Numbered from the stretch's first letter, positions 1 to 8,325 are shown. The stretch is 64,000 nt of DNA from DATMTS01 sp035564555 (GCA_035564555.1 DATMTS010000002.1:1-64000), one strand, 5' to 3'. Made by a program: numbers and translations. Notes: generated by a model from the letters alone, not told the origin.

Positions 1-9
1 CCGACGCGG

Positions 10-62
10 CCGGTGGTCTCGATACGCGTCGCTCGTTCCTCGCGGCGCTACTCGACCAGCGG
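10..62. repeat. REP-like imperfect palindrome at the left edge
   Basis: The left end reads CCGGTGGTCTCGATA and the right end, reverse-complemented, reads CCGCTGGTCGAGTA, so the segment is an imperfect inverted repeat around a GC-rich core. It lies about 18 bases past the stop of the ABC exporter gene. From memory, elements of the form GGTCTCGATACGC...CTACTCGACCAGCGG are dispersed in intergenic regions of Microbacteriaceae and relatives. It may act as a terminator or be a REP-like element; the family assignment is recalled, not searched. Confidence 0.55.
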
Positions 63-79
63 AGCGTTGATCGCGGTGC

Positions 80-2038
80 TCACACGAGCAGTTGGTGCTT
101 GGCGAGATCGCGGTACAACGGGGTCGAGAGCACCAGTTCGGAGTGCGTGCCCGTTCCGATCACGCGCCCATGATCGATCACGACGATCTGATCCGAGTCC
201 ACGACGGTCGACAGCCGGTGGGCGATCACGATCATCGTGCGATCCTCCGCGACGGCATCGATGGCCTCGCGCATCAGTTGCTCGTTGCGCCCATCGAGAC
301 TCGAAGTCGACTCGTCGAGCAACAGGATCGGGGGAGCGGCGAGCAGCGCACGGGCGATCGCCAGACGCTGGCGCTCCCCGCCGGAGAGCATGACGCCGTC
401 TTCTCCGACGGCAGAGTCGAGACCGGCGTCGGTGCGTTCCAGCACCTCGGTCAGATTGACCGCGTGCAGCACCTGCACGCACTGCTCGTCGGTCGCGTCG
501 GGCACCGCGAGCGTCAGATTGTCGCGCAACGATCCCGCCAGCACCGGGGCATCCTGTTCGACGTAGCCGAGCTGTGCCCGCAGGTCGCGTCGGTCGAGCG
601 AACGGATGTCCAGTCCGCCGAGGCTGATGGTGCCGCCGGTCGGGTCGTAGAACCGCTCGATGAGCGCCAGGATGGTGCTCTTTCCCGCACCGGAAGGACC
701 GACCAGAGCCGTTCGTCTGCCCCGGGGCACCGTGAAGCTCACGCCGTGCAGCACGGCCGGGGCCCGGGTGCCGTCGTGTTCGGGGCGACCGAGACCGGCG
801 GATGCCTCTGCTTCGGCGACCACGTCGAGACCCTCGACCGCGTCGCGCGCGATCCGCGCGACGCTCTGCGGTTGCGGCGAGCCGCTCGCGCGCGCGGCCA
901 CCACGGCCTCCGGGTAGGCGAACCGCACATCGTCGAACACGATCGCCGGGGCCGTCGGATTGGCCGCAGCGTTGGCCGCGCCGACGATGATCGCGCGCTG
1001 CGGCGACACCTGCGCATCGTGCTCGTCCTCCGCGGGCAGCGAGATGATCTCCTGGATGCGCCCGAGCGCGCCGAGCGCCGAGTTCACCGAGGTGATCGCG
1101 CCGAACGCGTTGCCGAGCGGCATGATCATCATGAACAGGAACAGGATGAACGCGACGAGGTTCGCCACGGTGATCGCGCCACTGGCCACCCGGAACCCGC
1201 CGACGCCGAGCACGACCAGGAAGGATACCTGCATCGCGATGCCGGCCACCGGCACGACGAGCGCGGAGATCTTCGCCACCTGGATGCCCATCTGCCACGC
1301 GCCTGTGGCGTCCTCGTCCACCGACGCGATCTCTCGATCGGTCGCGTTCGCGGCGCGGATCGTGCGCACCGAACTGATCGCCCGCTCGACGGCAGCGGCA
1401 AGGTCGCCGACCTTCTCTTGCGCCTTGCGGCTGGCCACCCGGATGCGGCTGGAGAGCGCCACGACCGTCACGACGGATGCCGCGATCACCAGCACCGTCA
1501 GACCCAGCAGCACCGGGTCGATGATGAGCATCGCGATCAGGGCGCCGACGAAGGTGATCGCGCCGCCGATGGCATCCACCAGGCCCTGCGTGAGCACCGC
1601 CCGCAGCAGCGTCGTGTCGCTGCCCACCCGGGAGACCAGGTCGCCGGTGCGTCTGGCGTCGAACTCGCTGATCGGAAGGTGCAGCATTCGCGCCACGAGA
1701 CGTCGGCGGGAGGAGAGCACGACGCCCTCGCCAGTGCGCTGCAGCAGGTAGTGCTGGTATCCGGAGATCAGCCCGGAGGCCACCACGAGCGCGACGAGTC
1801 CCCACACCAGCAGGCCGAGCGGCTGCGCGCGTTGGACGACATTGATCACCTGACTGACCAGCAGCGGCTGAGCCAGTGATGTCGCGGCGCCGAGAACGCT
1901 GAGCCCGATCACCACGGAGAGCACCGCTCGGTGCTCGAGCAGATACGGCAGCAATTGACTGAATCGAGCGCGTGGGCCCGCGTCTTTCGAGCGGCGGCCG
2001 AACGGGCCGCGTCGGGTGCTGGTCGAGGTGGTGCTCAT
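80..2038 (-). CDS. ABC exporter, fused permease-ATPase (multidrug/lipid type)
   Basis: A 652-residue half-transporter. Residues about 25-340 form a six-helix type-1 exporter membrane domain; the C-terminal third is the nucleotide-binding domain with Walker A GPSGAGKS, signature LSGGERQRLAIARAL and Walker B ILLLDEST. An insert of roughly 60 residues, rich in Ala/Glu/Arg, separates the two domains, longer than in typical MsbA-like proteins. It would act as a homodimer or with a partner to export a drug or lipid; the substrate cannot be told. It lies 47 bases downstream of the small HTH gene on the same strand, so it is probably co-transcribed and controlled from the operator at 2305-2349. Confidence 0.9.
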   Translation of the reverse strand: MSTTSTSTRRGPFGRRSKDAGPRARFSQLLPYLLEHRAVLSVVIGLSVLGAATSLAQPLLVSQVINVVQRAQPLGLLVWGLVALVVASGLISGYQHYLLQRTGEGVVLSSRRRLVARMLHLPISEFDARRTGDLVSRVGSDTTLLRAVLTQGLVDAIGGAITFVGALIAMLIIDPVLLGLTVLVIAASVVTVVALSSRIRVASRKAQEKVGDLAAAVERAISSVRTIRAANATDREIASVDEDATGAWQMGIQVAKISALVVPVAGIAMQVSFLVVLGVGGFRVASGAITVANLVAFILFLFMMIMPLGNAFGAITSVNSALGALGRIQEIISLPAEDEHDAQVSPQRAIIVGAANAAANPTAPAIVFDDVRFAYPEAVVAARASGSPQPQSVARIARDAVEGLDVVAEAEASAGLGRPEHDGTRAPAVLHGVSFTVPRGRRTALVGPSGAGKSTILALIERFYDPTGGTISLGGLDIRSLDRRDLRAQLGYVEQDAPVLAGSLRDNLTLAVPDATDEQCVQVLHAVNLTEVLERTDAGLDSAVGEDGVMLSGGERQRLAIARALLAAPPILLLDESTSSLDGRNEQLMREAIDAVAEDRTMIVIAHRLSTVVDSDQIVVIDHGRVIGTGTHSELVLSTPLYRDLAKHQLLV

Positions 2039-2085
2039 GGGTTCACTTCTGTTCGGGGTCGGGGTCGGCGGACGGCGTCAGGCCG

Positions 2086-2301
2086 CTACCTTCGACCGTA
2101 CTTCTTGTGCACTGCTTGTTTGCTGACCCCGAGCGCGATCGCGATCAGCTGCCACGTCGCGTTCGCGTTGCGCGCTCGGCGCACGGCGACCGCCTCGATG
2201 CGATCGAGTTCGCGATGCAACTTCGCGATCGCGCGCAGTGCGACGATCGGGTCGTCGGAGCCGGCGTCACCGGTGAGCGTGCGTATCGTGCCGACATCCA
2301 T
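2086..2301 (-). CDS. small HTH protein, probable regulator of the exporter operon
   Basis: A 71-residue protein. Its C-terminal segment (about residues 48-71, ATWQLIAIALGVSKQAVHKK) has the pattern of a helix-turn-helix with recognition helix at SKQAVHKK, preceded by a charged helix (residues 20-45) that could dimerise. It starts with ATG at 2301, seven bases after a TAAGGT -10 hexamer, which implies a leaderless transcript. The promoter elements lie inside two near-palindromic 16-base boxes, so autorepression and control of the downstream ABC exporter is the simplest reading. The family is not securely recognised; it resembles short AsnC/sigma-region-4-like HTH domains. Confidence 0.75.
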   Translation of the reverse strand: MDVGTIRTLTGDAGSDDPIVALRAIAKLHRELDRIEAVAVRRARNANATWQLIAIALGVSKQAVHKKYGRR

Positions 2302-2304
2302 GGC

Positions 2305-2349
2305 GTCAACCTTAATTGACCAACCTCGGCGGTGTCAACTAAGGTTGAC
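2305..2349. promoter_or_regulatory. symmetric divergent promoter/operator (two 16-bp boxes)
   Basis: Box 1 GTCAACCTTAATTGAC (2305-2320) and box 2 GTCAACTAAGGTTGAC (2334-2349) are inverted copies of each other with one mismatch, and each is itself nearly palindromic. On the minus strand TTGACA lies in box 2 and TAAGGT (2314-2309) in box 1, 18 bases apart, reading into the HTH gene. On the plus strand TTGACC (2316-2321) and TAAGGT (2340-2345) have the same spacing and read toward the NodIJ-like exporter. Any protein binding both boxes would cover both promoters. Binding by the adjacent HTH protein is inferred. Confidence 0.65.
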
Positions 2350-2375
2350 CGCCCTGCGGAATGATGGGTCGGCCG

Positions 2376-2446
2376 TCGGGATCGGGATCGGGATCGGGAT
2401 CGGGCGTCCGGCGTCCCGGGTCGGGGGTCGGGGTCTGGGTCGGGTT
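2376..2446 (+). repeat. TCGGGA hexamer repeat and G-run tract (G-quadruplex candidate)
   Basis: Between 2376 and 2404 the hexamer TCGGGA repeats, giving five GGG runs separated by three bases, the canonical spacing for a four-tetrad-arm G-quadruplex motif. More G-runs follow to about 2464. The tract is on the sense strand between the divergent promoter and the ABC ATPase at 2562, so it would be in that transcript's 5' region if transcription starts near 2352. Folding is not shown by sequence alone. Confidence 0.6.
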
Positions 2447-2561
2447 CGAAGGGTCGGGGGGCCTGGGTTCGTAGTGATCGCTGTCCGGCTGGGTGTGCAC
2501 CGCGAGCCCGTACCGCGGACCCCGTATCCAATGTCGGGGGCCGGGGCTAATGTGAGAAACT

Positions 2562-3506
2562 GTGTCAGCCCCCGTCATCACCGCAATCGACCTCGTGAAG
2601 AAGTACAAGGATTTCGCCGCCGTCGACGGGATCTCGTTCGAGGTCGCGCCGGGGGAGTCGTTCGGGCTGCTCGGTCCGAACGGCGCGGGCAAATCGACCA
2701 CGATGCGCATGGTGGGAGCGGTGTCCACGCGCACCAGCGGCGACCTGACGGTGCTCGATCTCGACCCGAACCGGTACGGGCCTGAGATCCGCTCGCAGCT
2801 AGGCGTCGTGCCGCAGAGCGACAACCTCGATACCGAACTGCGGGTGCGCGAGAACCTGATCGTGTACGGCAGGTACTTCGGGTTGCCGGGCGCGCACGTG
2901 CGCAGACGCGCCGACGAGTTGCTGGCATTCGCCCAGCTGGAAGACAAGGCCAAGGCCAGGGTCGACGACCTCTCCGGCGGAATGAAGCGCCGCCTGACGA
3001 TCGCGCGCGCCCTGATCAACGACCCCCGTGTTCTGCTGCTCGACGAGCCGACGACTGGATTGGACCCGCAGGCCAGGCACATCCTGTGGGACCGGTTGTT
3101 CCGTCTCAAGGAGCAGGGCACGACCCTGGTGCTCACGACCCATTACATGGACGAGGCCGAACAGCTCTGCGACCGGCTCGTGGTCGTCGACAAGGGGCGC
3201 ATCATGGCGGAGGGTTCCCCCGCCGCCCTGATCCGCCAGTACTCGACTCGGGAGGTGCTGGAGGTGCGGTTCGGCTCCGAGCGCAACGCGCAGGTCGCCG
3301 AGCAGCTCGGGCCGCAAGACGGCGGAGAAGCGATCGGCGAGCGCGTCGAGGTGCTGCCCGATCGCATCCTGATCTACAGCAACGACGGGGAGGCGTCGCT
3401 GGCGGAGGTCACCGAACGCGGGCTGCACCCGATCACCTCGCTCGTGCGTCGATCCAGCCTGGAGGATGTCTTCCTCAGACTCACCGGGCGGAGCCTGATC
3501 GAATGA
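2562..3506 (+). CDS. ABC-2 type exporter ATPase (NodI/DrrA-like)
   Basis: A 314-residue ATP-binding subunit with Walker A GPNGAGKST near residue 45, signature LSGGMKRRLTIARAL and Walker B VLLLDEPTTGLDPQ. The roughly 90-residue C-terminal extension after the ATPase core is usual for NodI/DrrA-type subunits. GTG start; a TAATGT hexamer ends eight bases earlier (2548-2553), so it may have its own leaderless start. Its stop overlaps the start of the first permease (ATGA), and the two permeases follow with overlaps, so the three genes form one exporter operon. The substrate (antibiotic, lipid-linked sugar or other) is unknown. Confidence 0.92.
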   Translation: MSAPVITAIDLVKKYKDFAAVDGISFEVAPGESFGLLGPNGAGKSTTMRMVGAVSTRTSGDLTVLDLDPNRYGPEIRSQLGVVPQSDNLDTELRVRENLIVYGRYFGLPGAHVRRRADELLAFAQLEDKAKARVDDLSGGMKRRLTIARALINDPRVLLLDEPTTGLDPQARHILWDRLFRLKEQGTTLVLTTHYMDEAEQLCDRLVVVDKGRIMAEGSPAALIRQYSTREVLEVRFGSERNAQVAEQLGPQDGGEAIGERVEVLPDRILIYSNDGEASLAEVTERGLHPITSLVRRSSLEDVFLRLTGRSLIE

Positions 3507-4387
3507 CCTCCGAGCTCGGCCGATCGGGTGCGCCGCGAGGCGCCGGTGCACCGATCAGGAGCGGCGGCTATGGAGCGCAAGCCATCGCCGCCGGAGCCAG
3601 GCCGCGCCGATTCGGCGGCTGGTACGTCGCGGAGCACCGGCTTCGGGTGATGCGCAGCTATCTGTCGACCGTCGTCATCACCGCCGTGGGCAATCCTGTT
3701 CTCTACCTGTTCGCGATGGGCGTGGGCCTGGGCAGCTTGATCAGTCACAACCTGGGTCCGAACGCGGTCGACGGCGTCAGCTACCTGGCGTTCGTGGCGC
3801 CTGCGCTGCTCGCGACCGCCGGTGTGACCGTGGCATCCGAGGAGTTCACCTACCCCGTGATGCTCGGCTTCAAGTGGAATCCGATCTTCTACGGCATGAA
3901 CGCGGCGCCGATCGCGCCCGGTCAGATCATCGACGGAATGGTGATCTCAGTCCTCGCCCGGCTGACCGGAACGACCGTGCTGTATTACCTCTTCATGCTG
4001 CTGTTCGGCGCGGTGCCGTCGCCGTGGGGTTGGCTGGCCGTGGTCGTCGCAGTGCTCACCGGGCTGGCGTTCGGAACGCCGATCATGGCGTACGTCGCGA
4101 CCATCGAGCAGGACACCGGCCAGATCGCCATGCTGATGCGCTTCGTGCTGCTGCCACTCACGCTGTTCTCGGGCACCTTCTTTCCGCTCACACTGATGCC
4201 CTCGTATCTGCAGTGGATCGGCTGGCTATCGCCGCTCTGGCACGGCACAGAGCTTTCCCGCGTCTTCGCCTACGGCTCGAACGAGCCGCTGTGGCTCACG
4301 ATCGTGCATGTTCTCTACCTGGCCGCGCTGTTCATCGCCGGTTGGCTGTGCACCCGGCGCATCGCGGCGAGGAGGCTGAACAAGTGA
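3503..4387 (+). CDS. ABC-2 type permease (NodJ-like), first subunit
   Basis: A 294-residue membrane protein with about six predicted helices and the ABC-2 pattern, ending with the helix pair around FSGTFFPL and the LSPLWHGTEL segment characteristic of NodJ/DrrB-type permeases. I place the start at ATG 3503, whose bases overlap the TGA of the ATPase gene; the frame is open further upstream but that part is antisense-quality sequence inside the ATPase gene. It is about 35 per cent longer at the soluble N-terminus than its neighbour. Works with the ATPase at 2562 and the permease at 4384, probably as a heterodimeric pore. Confidence 0.9.
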   Translation: MTSELGRSGAPRGAGAPIRSGGYGAQAIAAGARPRRFGGWYVAEHRLRVMRSYLSTVVITAVGNPVLYLFAMGVGLGSLISHNLGPNAVDGVSYLAFVAPALLATAGVTVASEEFTYPVMLGFKWNPIFYGMNAAPIAPGQIIDGMVISVLARLTGTTVLYYLFMLLFGAVPSPWGWLAVVVAVLTGLAFGTPIMAYVATIEQDTGQIAMLMRFVLLPLTLFSGTFFPLTLMPSYLQWIGWLSPLWHGTELSRVFAYGSNEPLWLTIVHVLYLAALFIAGWLCTRRIAARRLNK

Positions 4388-5214
4388 CCTCCACGCAGAC
4401 CCCGCTGACGGCCTCCGTCGATGCGAACCGTCCCCTCAAGTCGTTGTACGCGGGCAACGCGCGCTCCGTCATGCAACGCGGTTGGCACGCGACACGCTCC
4501 ACGAACTGGCTGGTCGTGGTGTCGGGGTTCTTCGAGCCGATCTTCTACCTGCTTTCGATGGGCATCGGGCTCGGAACGCTCGTCGGCACGGTCACCGCCT
4601 CGAACGGGCAGCACATCACGTACGCGGCGTTCATCGCGCCGGCCCTGCTCGCGACCGCCGCCATGAACGGTGCGATCTACGACTCGACGTGGAACGTCTT
4701 CTTCAAGATGAATTTCGCCAAGCTGTACGAGGGCATGCTGAACACCTCGCTCGGCCCGCTGGATGTCGCGCTCGGCGAGATCATGCTGGCACTCGCGCGC
4801 GGCGCGCTGTACGCGCTGGGCTTCATGCTCGTCATGCAGGCGATCGGCCTGAACCTCTCCTGGTGGGCGCTGCTCGCGCTGCCCGCCGTGCTGCTGATCG
4901 CCTTCGGCTTTGCGAGCTTCGGCATGGGCGTCACCAGCTACATGAAGACGTTCCAGCAGATGGACATCATCAACTTCGTGATGCTGCCGATGTTCCTGCT
5001 CTCGGCGACGTTCTACCCGTTGTCGGTCTATCCGACGCCGATCCAATGGGTCATCCAGGCGCTTCCGCTCTGGCACGGCGTGGAACTCGTGCGCGGACTG
5101 ACGACGGGAGCGGTGTCGATCGTGCTGTTGTGGCACGTGCTCTACTTCGCGATCATGATCACCCTCGGCCTGATCCTCACCACGCGACGCCTGCGCGCCC
5201 TGTTCCTCGACTGA
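4384..5214 (+). CDS. ABC-2 type permease (NodJ-like), second subunit
   Basis: A 276-residue paralogue of the preceding permease with the same helix order, including LLSATFYPL and the ALPLWHGVEL segment that matches SPLWHGTEL in its neighbour. GTG start at 4384 overlaps the preceding TGA. Two homologous but distinct permeases plus one ATPase suggest a hetero-subunit export pore. Last gene of the operon; a 67-base gap separates it from the next gene, which has its own -10 hexamer. Confidence 0.9.
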   Translation: MTSTQTPLTASVDANRPLKSLYAGNARSVMQRGWHATRSTNWLVVVSGFFEPIFYLLSMGIGLGTLVGTVTASNGQHITYAAFIAPALLATAAMNGAIYDSTWNVFFKMNFAKLYEGMLNTSLGPLDVALGEIMLALARGALYALGFMLVMQAIGLNLSWWALLALPAVLLIAFGFASFGMGVTSYMKTFQQMDIINFVMLPMFLLSATFYPLSVYPTPIQWVIQALPLWHGVELVRGLTTGAVSIVLLWHVLYFAIMITLGLILTTRRLRALFLD

Positions 5215-5269
5215 CACTGCATTTCCCGCCCGGGGCGCCGCGCTCACGGGAGGGGCGAGGACGCTTGGA

Positions 5270-5275
5270 TAGGCT
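5270..5275 (+). promoter_or_regulatory. -10 hexamer TAGGCT, leaderless type
   Basis: TAGGCT ends six bases before the ATG at 5282, the spacing expected when transcription starts at the start codon. No clear -35 is visible. Confidence 0.5.
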
Positions 5276-5281
5276 TGCGGC

Positions 5282-5755
5282 ATGGATACCCTCTTGACCG
5301 TTCTGCACGTCGTCGGCGCCGTCTTCATCGTGGGACCGATGGCGATCCTGCCGCAGACCGCGATGCGCGCCGTGCGCAGCGGCCAGGCCGGGCAGGTGCA
5401 GACCCTGACCACCTCGACGACGATTTTCACCTGGCTGTCGCTGATCGTCTTCGCGCTGGGCTTCGGGGTGATGGGCATGTCCGATCCCAAATACCACGTG
5501 TCGTTCGCCGACACCTGGATCTGGCTTTCGGCCGTGTGCTACGTGATCGCCTTCCTACTCACGATGTTTCTCGTGATCCCGACGATGCGCCGCGCCGCGG
5601 TTGCACTCGGCGCGGCGGATGCCCCCGGTGCAGGTGACGCCGGCGCCACGAACGGGGAAGCGGCCAAGCCCGGCTACCCGGCGATCGCGGCGGGCTCGGG
5701 CATCGCATCGCTGCTGCTGCTCGTCGTGGTGATCCTGATGGTCTGGAAGCCGTAG
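5282..5755 (+). CDS. DUF2269-like integral membrane protein
   Basis: 157 residues with four predicted membrane helices: one at the N-terminus (LLTVLHVVGAVFIVGPM), two in the middle and one at the extreme C-terminus (SLLLLVVVILMVW), with a Gly/Ala/Asn-rich loop at about 110-135. The H-V-x-G-A-V-F-x-G-P start resembles the DUF2269 group of predicted membrane proteins; function unknown. Its stop is four bases from the convergent ribH stop. Confidence 0.7.
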   Translation: MDTLLTVLHVVGAVFIVGPMAILPQTAMRAVRSGQAGQVQTLTTSTTIFTWLSLIVFALGFGVMGMSDPKYHVSFADTWIWLSAVCYVIAFLLTMFLVIPTMRRAAVALGAADAPGAGDAGATNGEAAKPGYPAIAAGSGIASLLLLVVVILMVWKP

Positions 5756-5759
5756 CCGC

Positions 5760-6275
5760 TCAGTTCGCGGCGGTGACCGAACCTCGCACGTCACGCACCT
5801 GACCGCGCAGCTCACGCAGGGTGAGCGCCGTGGCGAGCGCTGCGTGAGCCGCCTCCGCTCCCTTGTCCTCCTTCGAACCGCGCAGCCCGGCTCGGTCGAT
5901 GCCCTGCTGCTCATCGTCGAGGGTGAGAACACCGAACCCGACGGGCTTGCCCGTTTCGAGCGCGACGCGGGTCAGTCCGTCGGTGGCCGCGGAGGAGACG
6001 TACTCGAAATGCGGAGTGCCCCCCCGGATGATCACGCCCAGCGCGACGACGGCATCCGCCCCGCTCTCGAGAGCTGCCTTGCTGACCACCGGCAGTTCGA
6101 AGCTGCCCGGTACCCGCACCACCGAGTACTCGGCACCGGATGCCGTCAGCTCGCGTTCGGCGCCGGCGATCAGCCCGTCGGTGATCTCCTCATGCCAGGT
6201 TCCTGCGACGACCACGACCCGCAGGCCGCTCCCGTCGACGTGCTCGGACTTCGGTGGCGCTCCGGCACCGCTCAT
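5760..6275 (-). CDS. ribH: 6,7-dimethyl-8-ribityllumazine synthase
   Basis: A 171-residue lumazine synthase, which condenses 5-amino-6-ribitylaminouracil with 3,4-dihydroxybutanone 4-phosphate. Family signatures visible are VRVPGSFELP, ALGVIIRGGTPHFEYV with the catalytic His, and the C-terminal FGVLTLDDEQQ followed by a conserved Arg/Lys segment. Length is slightly above the usual 155-160 because of short N- and C-terminal tails. ATG overlaps the ribBA stop by four bases; it is the last gene of the riboflavin operon and falls under the FMN riboswitch upstream of ribD. Confidence 0.96.
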   Translation of the reverse strand: MSGAGAPPKSEHVDGSGLRVVVVAGTWHEEITDGLIAGAERELTASGAEYSVVRVPGSFELPVVSKAALESGADAVVALGVIIRGGTPHFEYVSSAATDGLTRVALETGKPVGFGVLTLDDEQQGIDRAGLRGSKEDKGAEAAHAALATALTLRELRGQVRDVRGSVTAAN

Positions 6276-7630
6276 GCTCGTGTTCCCTCCGTATCGACGG
6301 CAGCCGCAGCGGGTGCCGCATCCCCGCCGGCAGCGACGGCCGCATCCGCGTCGCCGTGCCGAGTCGCATCCGGGCCGGGCCCGTCACCGTTCGTGAACGG
6401 CAGGTCGTGGCCCATTCTGTCGCGCTTGGTGCCCAGGTAGGCCTCGTTGTACGCGCCGACCCCCACGACGAGCGGAACCCGTTCGGTGACCGCGATGCCG
6501 TGCTCCGCCAGCTGTCGCTCCTTCTCGGGGTTGTTGGTCAGCAGCCGCACCGACCGGATGCCCAGGTCGGCCAGGATCGCGCTTGCGGCACCGTAGTCGC
6601 GGGCGTCGACGGGCAGGCCCAGCGCGAGGTTCGCGTCGAGCGTGTCGAGCCCTTCCTCCTGCAGCTTGTATGCGCGCAGCTTGTTGATCAGCCCGATGCC
6701 TCGTCCCTCATGTCCGCGCAGGTACACCACGACGCCGCCGTCACGTTGGATCGTGTCGAGCGCGGCATCCAACTGCGGCCCGCACTCGCATTTGAGTGAG
6801 CCGAACGCCTCGCCGGTCAGGCACTCCGAGTGCACCCTCACGAGCGAACCGATCGGTGCCACGTCGCCGGCGATGATGGCGACATGGTCGGCGCCCGTCG
6901 TGCGGTCACGATACGCCCGCATCCGGAACGGGCCGTGCGTGGTCGGCACGGTCGTCTCGACTTCGAAGATCACCCGCGAGGTCTCCGGCACGGGCGTCAC
7001 AGGCTCCAGCGGTGTGTCGCAGTGGAACTCCTGCAGGTAGGCGATCAGCGCCTCGATCGTGATCACCGGCAGGTTCTCGCGTTCGCCGAGTTCGATCAGT
7101 GCGGGCAGTCTCATCATCTCGCCGTCGTCGGCCACGACCTCGGCGATCACCCCGACGGGCGCCAGTCCGGCCAGTTTGAGCAGGTCGACGGCGGCTTCGG
7201 TGTGCCCGTCGCGTTCGCGCACTCCACCGTCAGCGGCTCGCAACGGCAGGATGTGTCCGGGGCGGTTCAGGCTCGCGGGCGTGGAACTCGGGTCGGCGAG
7301 CACCCGCACCGTGTGCGCGCGGTCGGCGGCGCTGATTCCGGTGGAGAGCCGGTCGGCGGCGTCGACGCTGACGGTGTAGTTCGTGCCGCGGGGGTCGGCG
7401 TTGTCGACGACCATCACGGGCAGCTCGAGCCGGTCGGCGATCTCGTTGGGCATCGGGGCGCAGAGGAATCCGCTGGAGACGCGGACCATCCATGCGATCC
7501 ATTCCTGCGTCGCCAATTCGGCGGAGAGGATGACGTCGCCCTCGTTCTCCCTGCTCTCGTTATCGGCCACGATGACGGGTTTGCCCATGCGCAGCGCCTC
7601 GAGCGCCTCGGGGATGCCGGCGAGACTCAT
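6272..7630 (-). CDS. ribBA: bifunctional DHBP synthase / GTP cyclohydrolase II
   Basis: 452 residues. The N-terminal half (about 1-205) is 3,4-dihydroxy-2-butanone 4-phosphate synthase with the acidic DNESRENEGD motif and the RPGHILPL segment. The C-terminal half (about 210-410) is GTP cyclohydrolase II with the zinc-binding pattern C-x10-C-x-C in HSECLTGEAFGSLKCECG and the RGHEGRGIGL motif. A roughly 40-residue Ala/Gly/Asp-rich tail follows, absent from most homologues and probably disordered. It provides both starting branches of riboflavin synthesis. Start overlaps the ribE stop, stop overlaps the ribH start. Confidence 0.97.
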   Translation of the reverse strand: MSLAGIPEALEALRMGKPVIVADNESRENEGDVILSAELATQEWIAWMVRVSSGFLCAPMPNEIADRLELPVMVVDNADPRGTNYTVSVDAADRLSTGISAADRAHTVRVLADPSSTPASLNRPGHILPLRAADGGVRERDGHTEAAVDLLKLAGLAPVGVIAEVVADDGEMMRLPALIELGERENLPVITIEALIAYLQEFHCDTPLEPVTPVPETSRVIFEVETTVPTTHGPFRMRAYRDRTTGADHVAIIAGDVAPIGSLVRVHSECLTGEAFGSLKCECGPQLDAALDTIQRDGGVVVYLRGHEGRGIGLINKLRAYKLQEEGLDTLDANLALGLPVDARDYGAASAILADLGIRSVRLLTNNPEKERQLAEHGIAVTERVPLVVGVGAYNEAYLGTKRDRMGHDLPFTNGDGPGPDATRHGDADAAVAAGGDAAPAAAAVDTEGTRA

Positions 7631-8322
7631 GCGTCGCTCCTTGCGTAGTATCGGTCGGCCTGAACGGTCGTTCCCGCCGGATCAGGGGTGTGCGCGCCCA
7701 GCGCGAGCAGCCGTTCGACATGGCGGGCCAGGATGTCGGTCTCCACGTTCACCCGATCGCCGACCTTCCGGTCGCCGAGGGTCGTCGCGGTGAGTGTCTC
7801 CGGAATCAGCGAGACCTCGAACCAGAGCATCGCCGAGCCCGCGGGGCCGCCCGAAGCCGCCGGCGCCTCACCGACCGCGCTCACGGTGAGCGAGACGCCG
7901 TCGAGCGCGATGGAGCCCTTGCGCACGACGAGCGGTGCCAGGTCGGGTTCGAGACTCAGGCGCACGACCCGCCAGGCGCTGCCGTCGGTTACCTGCAGCA
8001 CTCTCGCGGTGCCGTCGACGTGGCCCTGCACGATGTGGCCTCCGAGGCGGTCGCCGACCCGGGCCGCGCGTTCCAGGTTGACGCGCGCGCCCACCTCGAC
8101 GGCGTCCTGGGTGCTGACCGCGAGCGTCTCGGCCATCACGTCTGCGGTGAACCAGTCGGCTCCCTGATCGATGACGGTGAGGCACACGCCGCTGACCGAG
8201 ATGGAGTCGCCGTGCTGCGCGTCGGCGACGGCGATCGGCGCGCGCACCGTGATGCGCGCAGCATCGCCGGTGCGTTGCACGGCGGTGACCTCGCCGACCT
8301 CTTCGATGATTCCGGTGAACAT
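7627..8322 (-). CDS. ribE: riboflavin synthase, alpha chain
   Basis: 231 residues made of two homologous lumazine-binding halves, starting with the diagnostic MFTGIIEEVGEV. The first repeat contains SVSGVCLTV and the second KGSIALDGVSLTV, and the linking segment GDRLGGHIVQGHVDGT is highly conserved in the family. The protein dismutates two molecules of lumazine to give riboflavin. An insert of about 15 Gly/Ala/Ser-rich residues sits in the second half. Three bases separate it from the ribD stop and four overlap ribBA. Confidence 0.97.
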   Translation of the reverse strand: MFTGIIEEVGEVTAVQRTGDAARITVRAPIAVADAQHGDSISVSGVCLTVIDQGADWFTADVMAETLAVSTQDAVEVGARVNLERAARVGDRLGGHIVQGHVDGTARVLQVTDGSAWRVVRLSLEPDLAPLVVRKGSIALDGVSLTVSAVGEAPAASGGPAGSAMLWFEVSLIPETLTATTLGDRKVGDRVNVETDILARHVERLLALGAHTPDPAGTTVQADRYYARSDA

Positions 8323-8325
8323 GGT

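Noticed and set aside
48..1879. Long open frames on both strands across the ABC exporter gene
   Set aside because: They are Arg/His/Ala-rich, without domains, and arise from high GC content opposite or out of phase with the real gene at 80-2038.
2339..3136. Minus-strand frame with an Asp-Pro repeat
   Set aside because: Antisense to the ABC ATPase with no domain; the repeat is just the complement of the TCGGGA tract.
3086..3502. N-terminal extension of the first ABC-2 permease
   Set aside because: Lies in another phase of the ATPase gene and is low-complexity; the ATGA-overlap start at 3503 is better.
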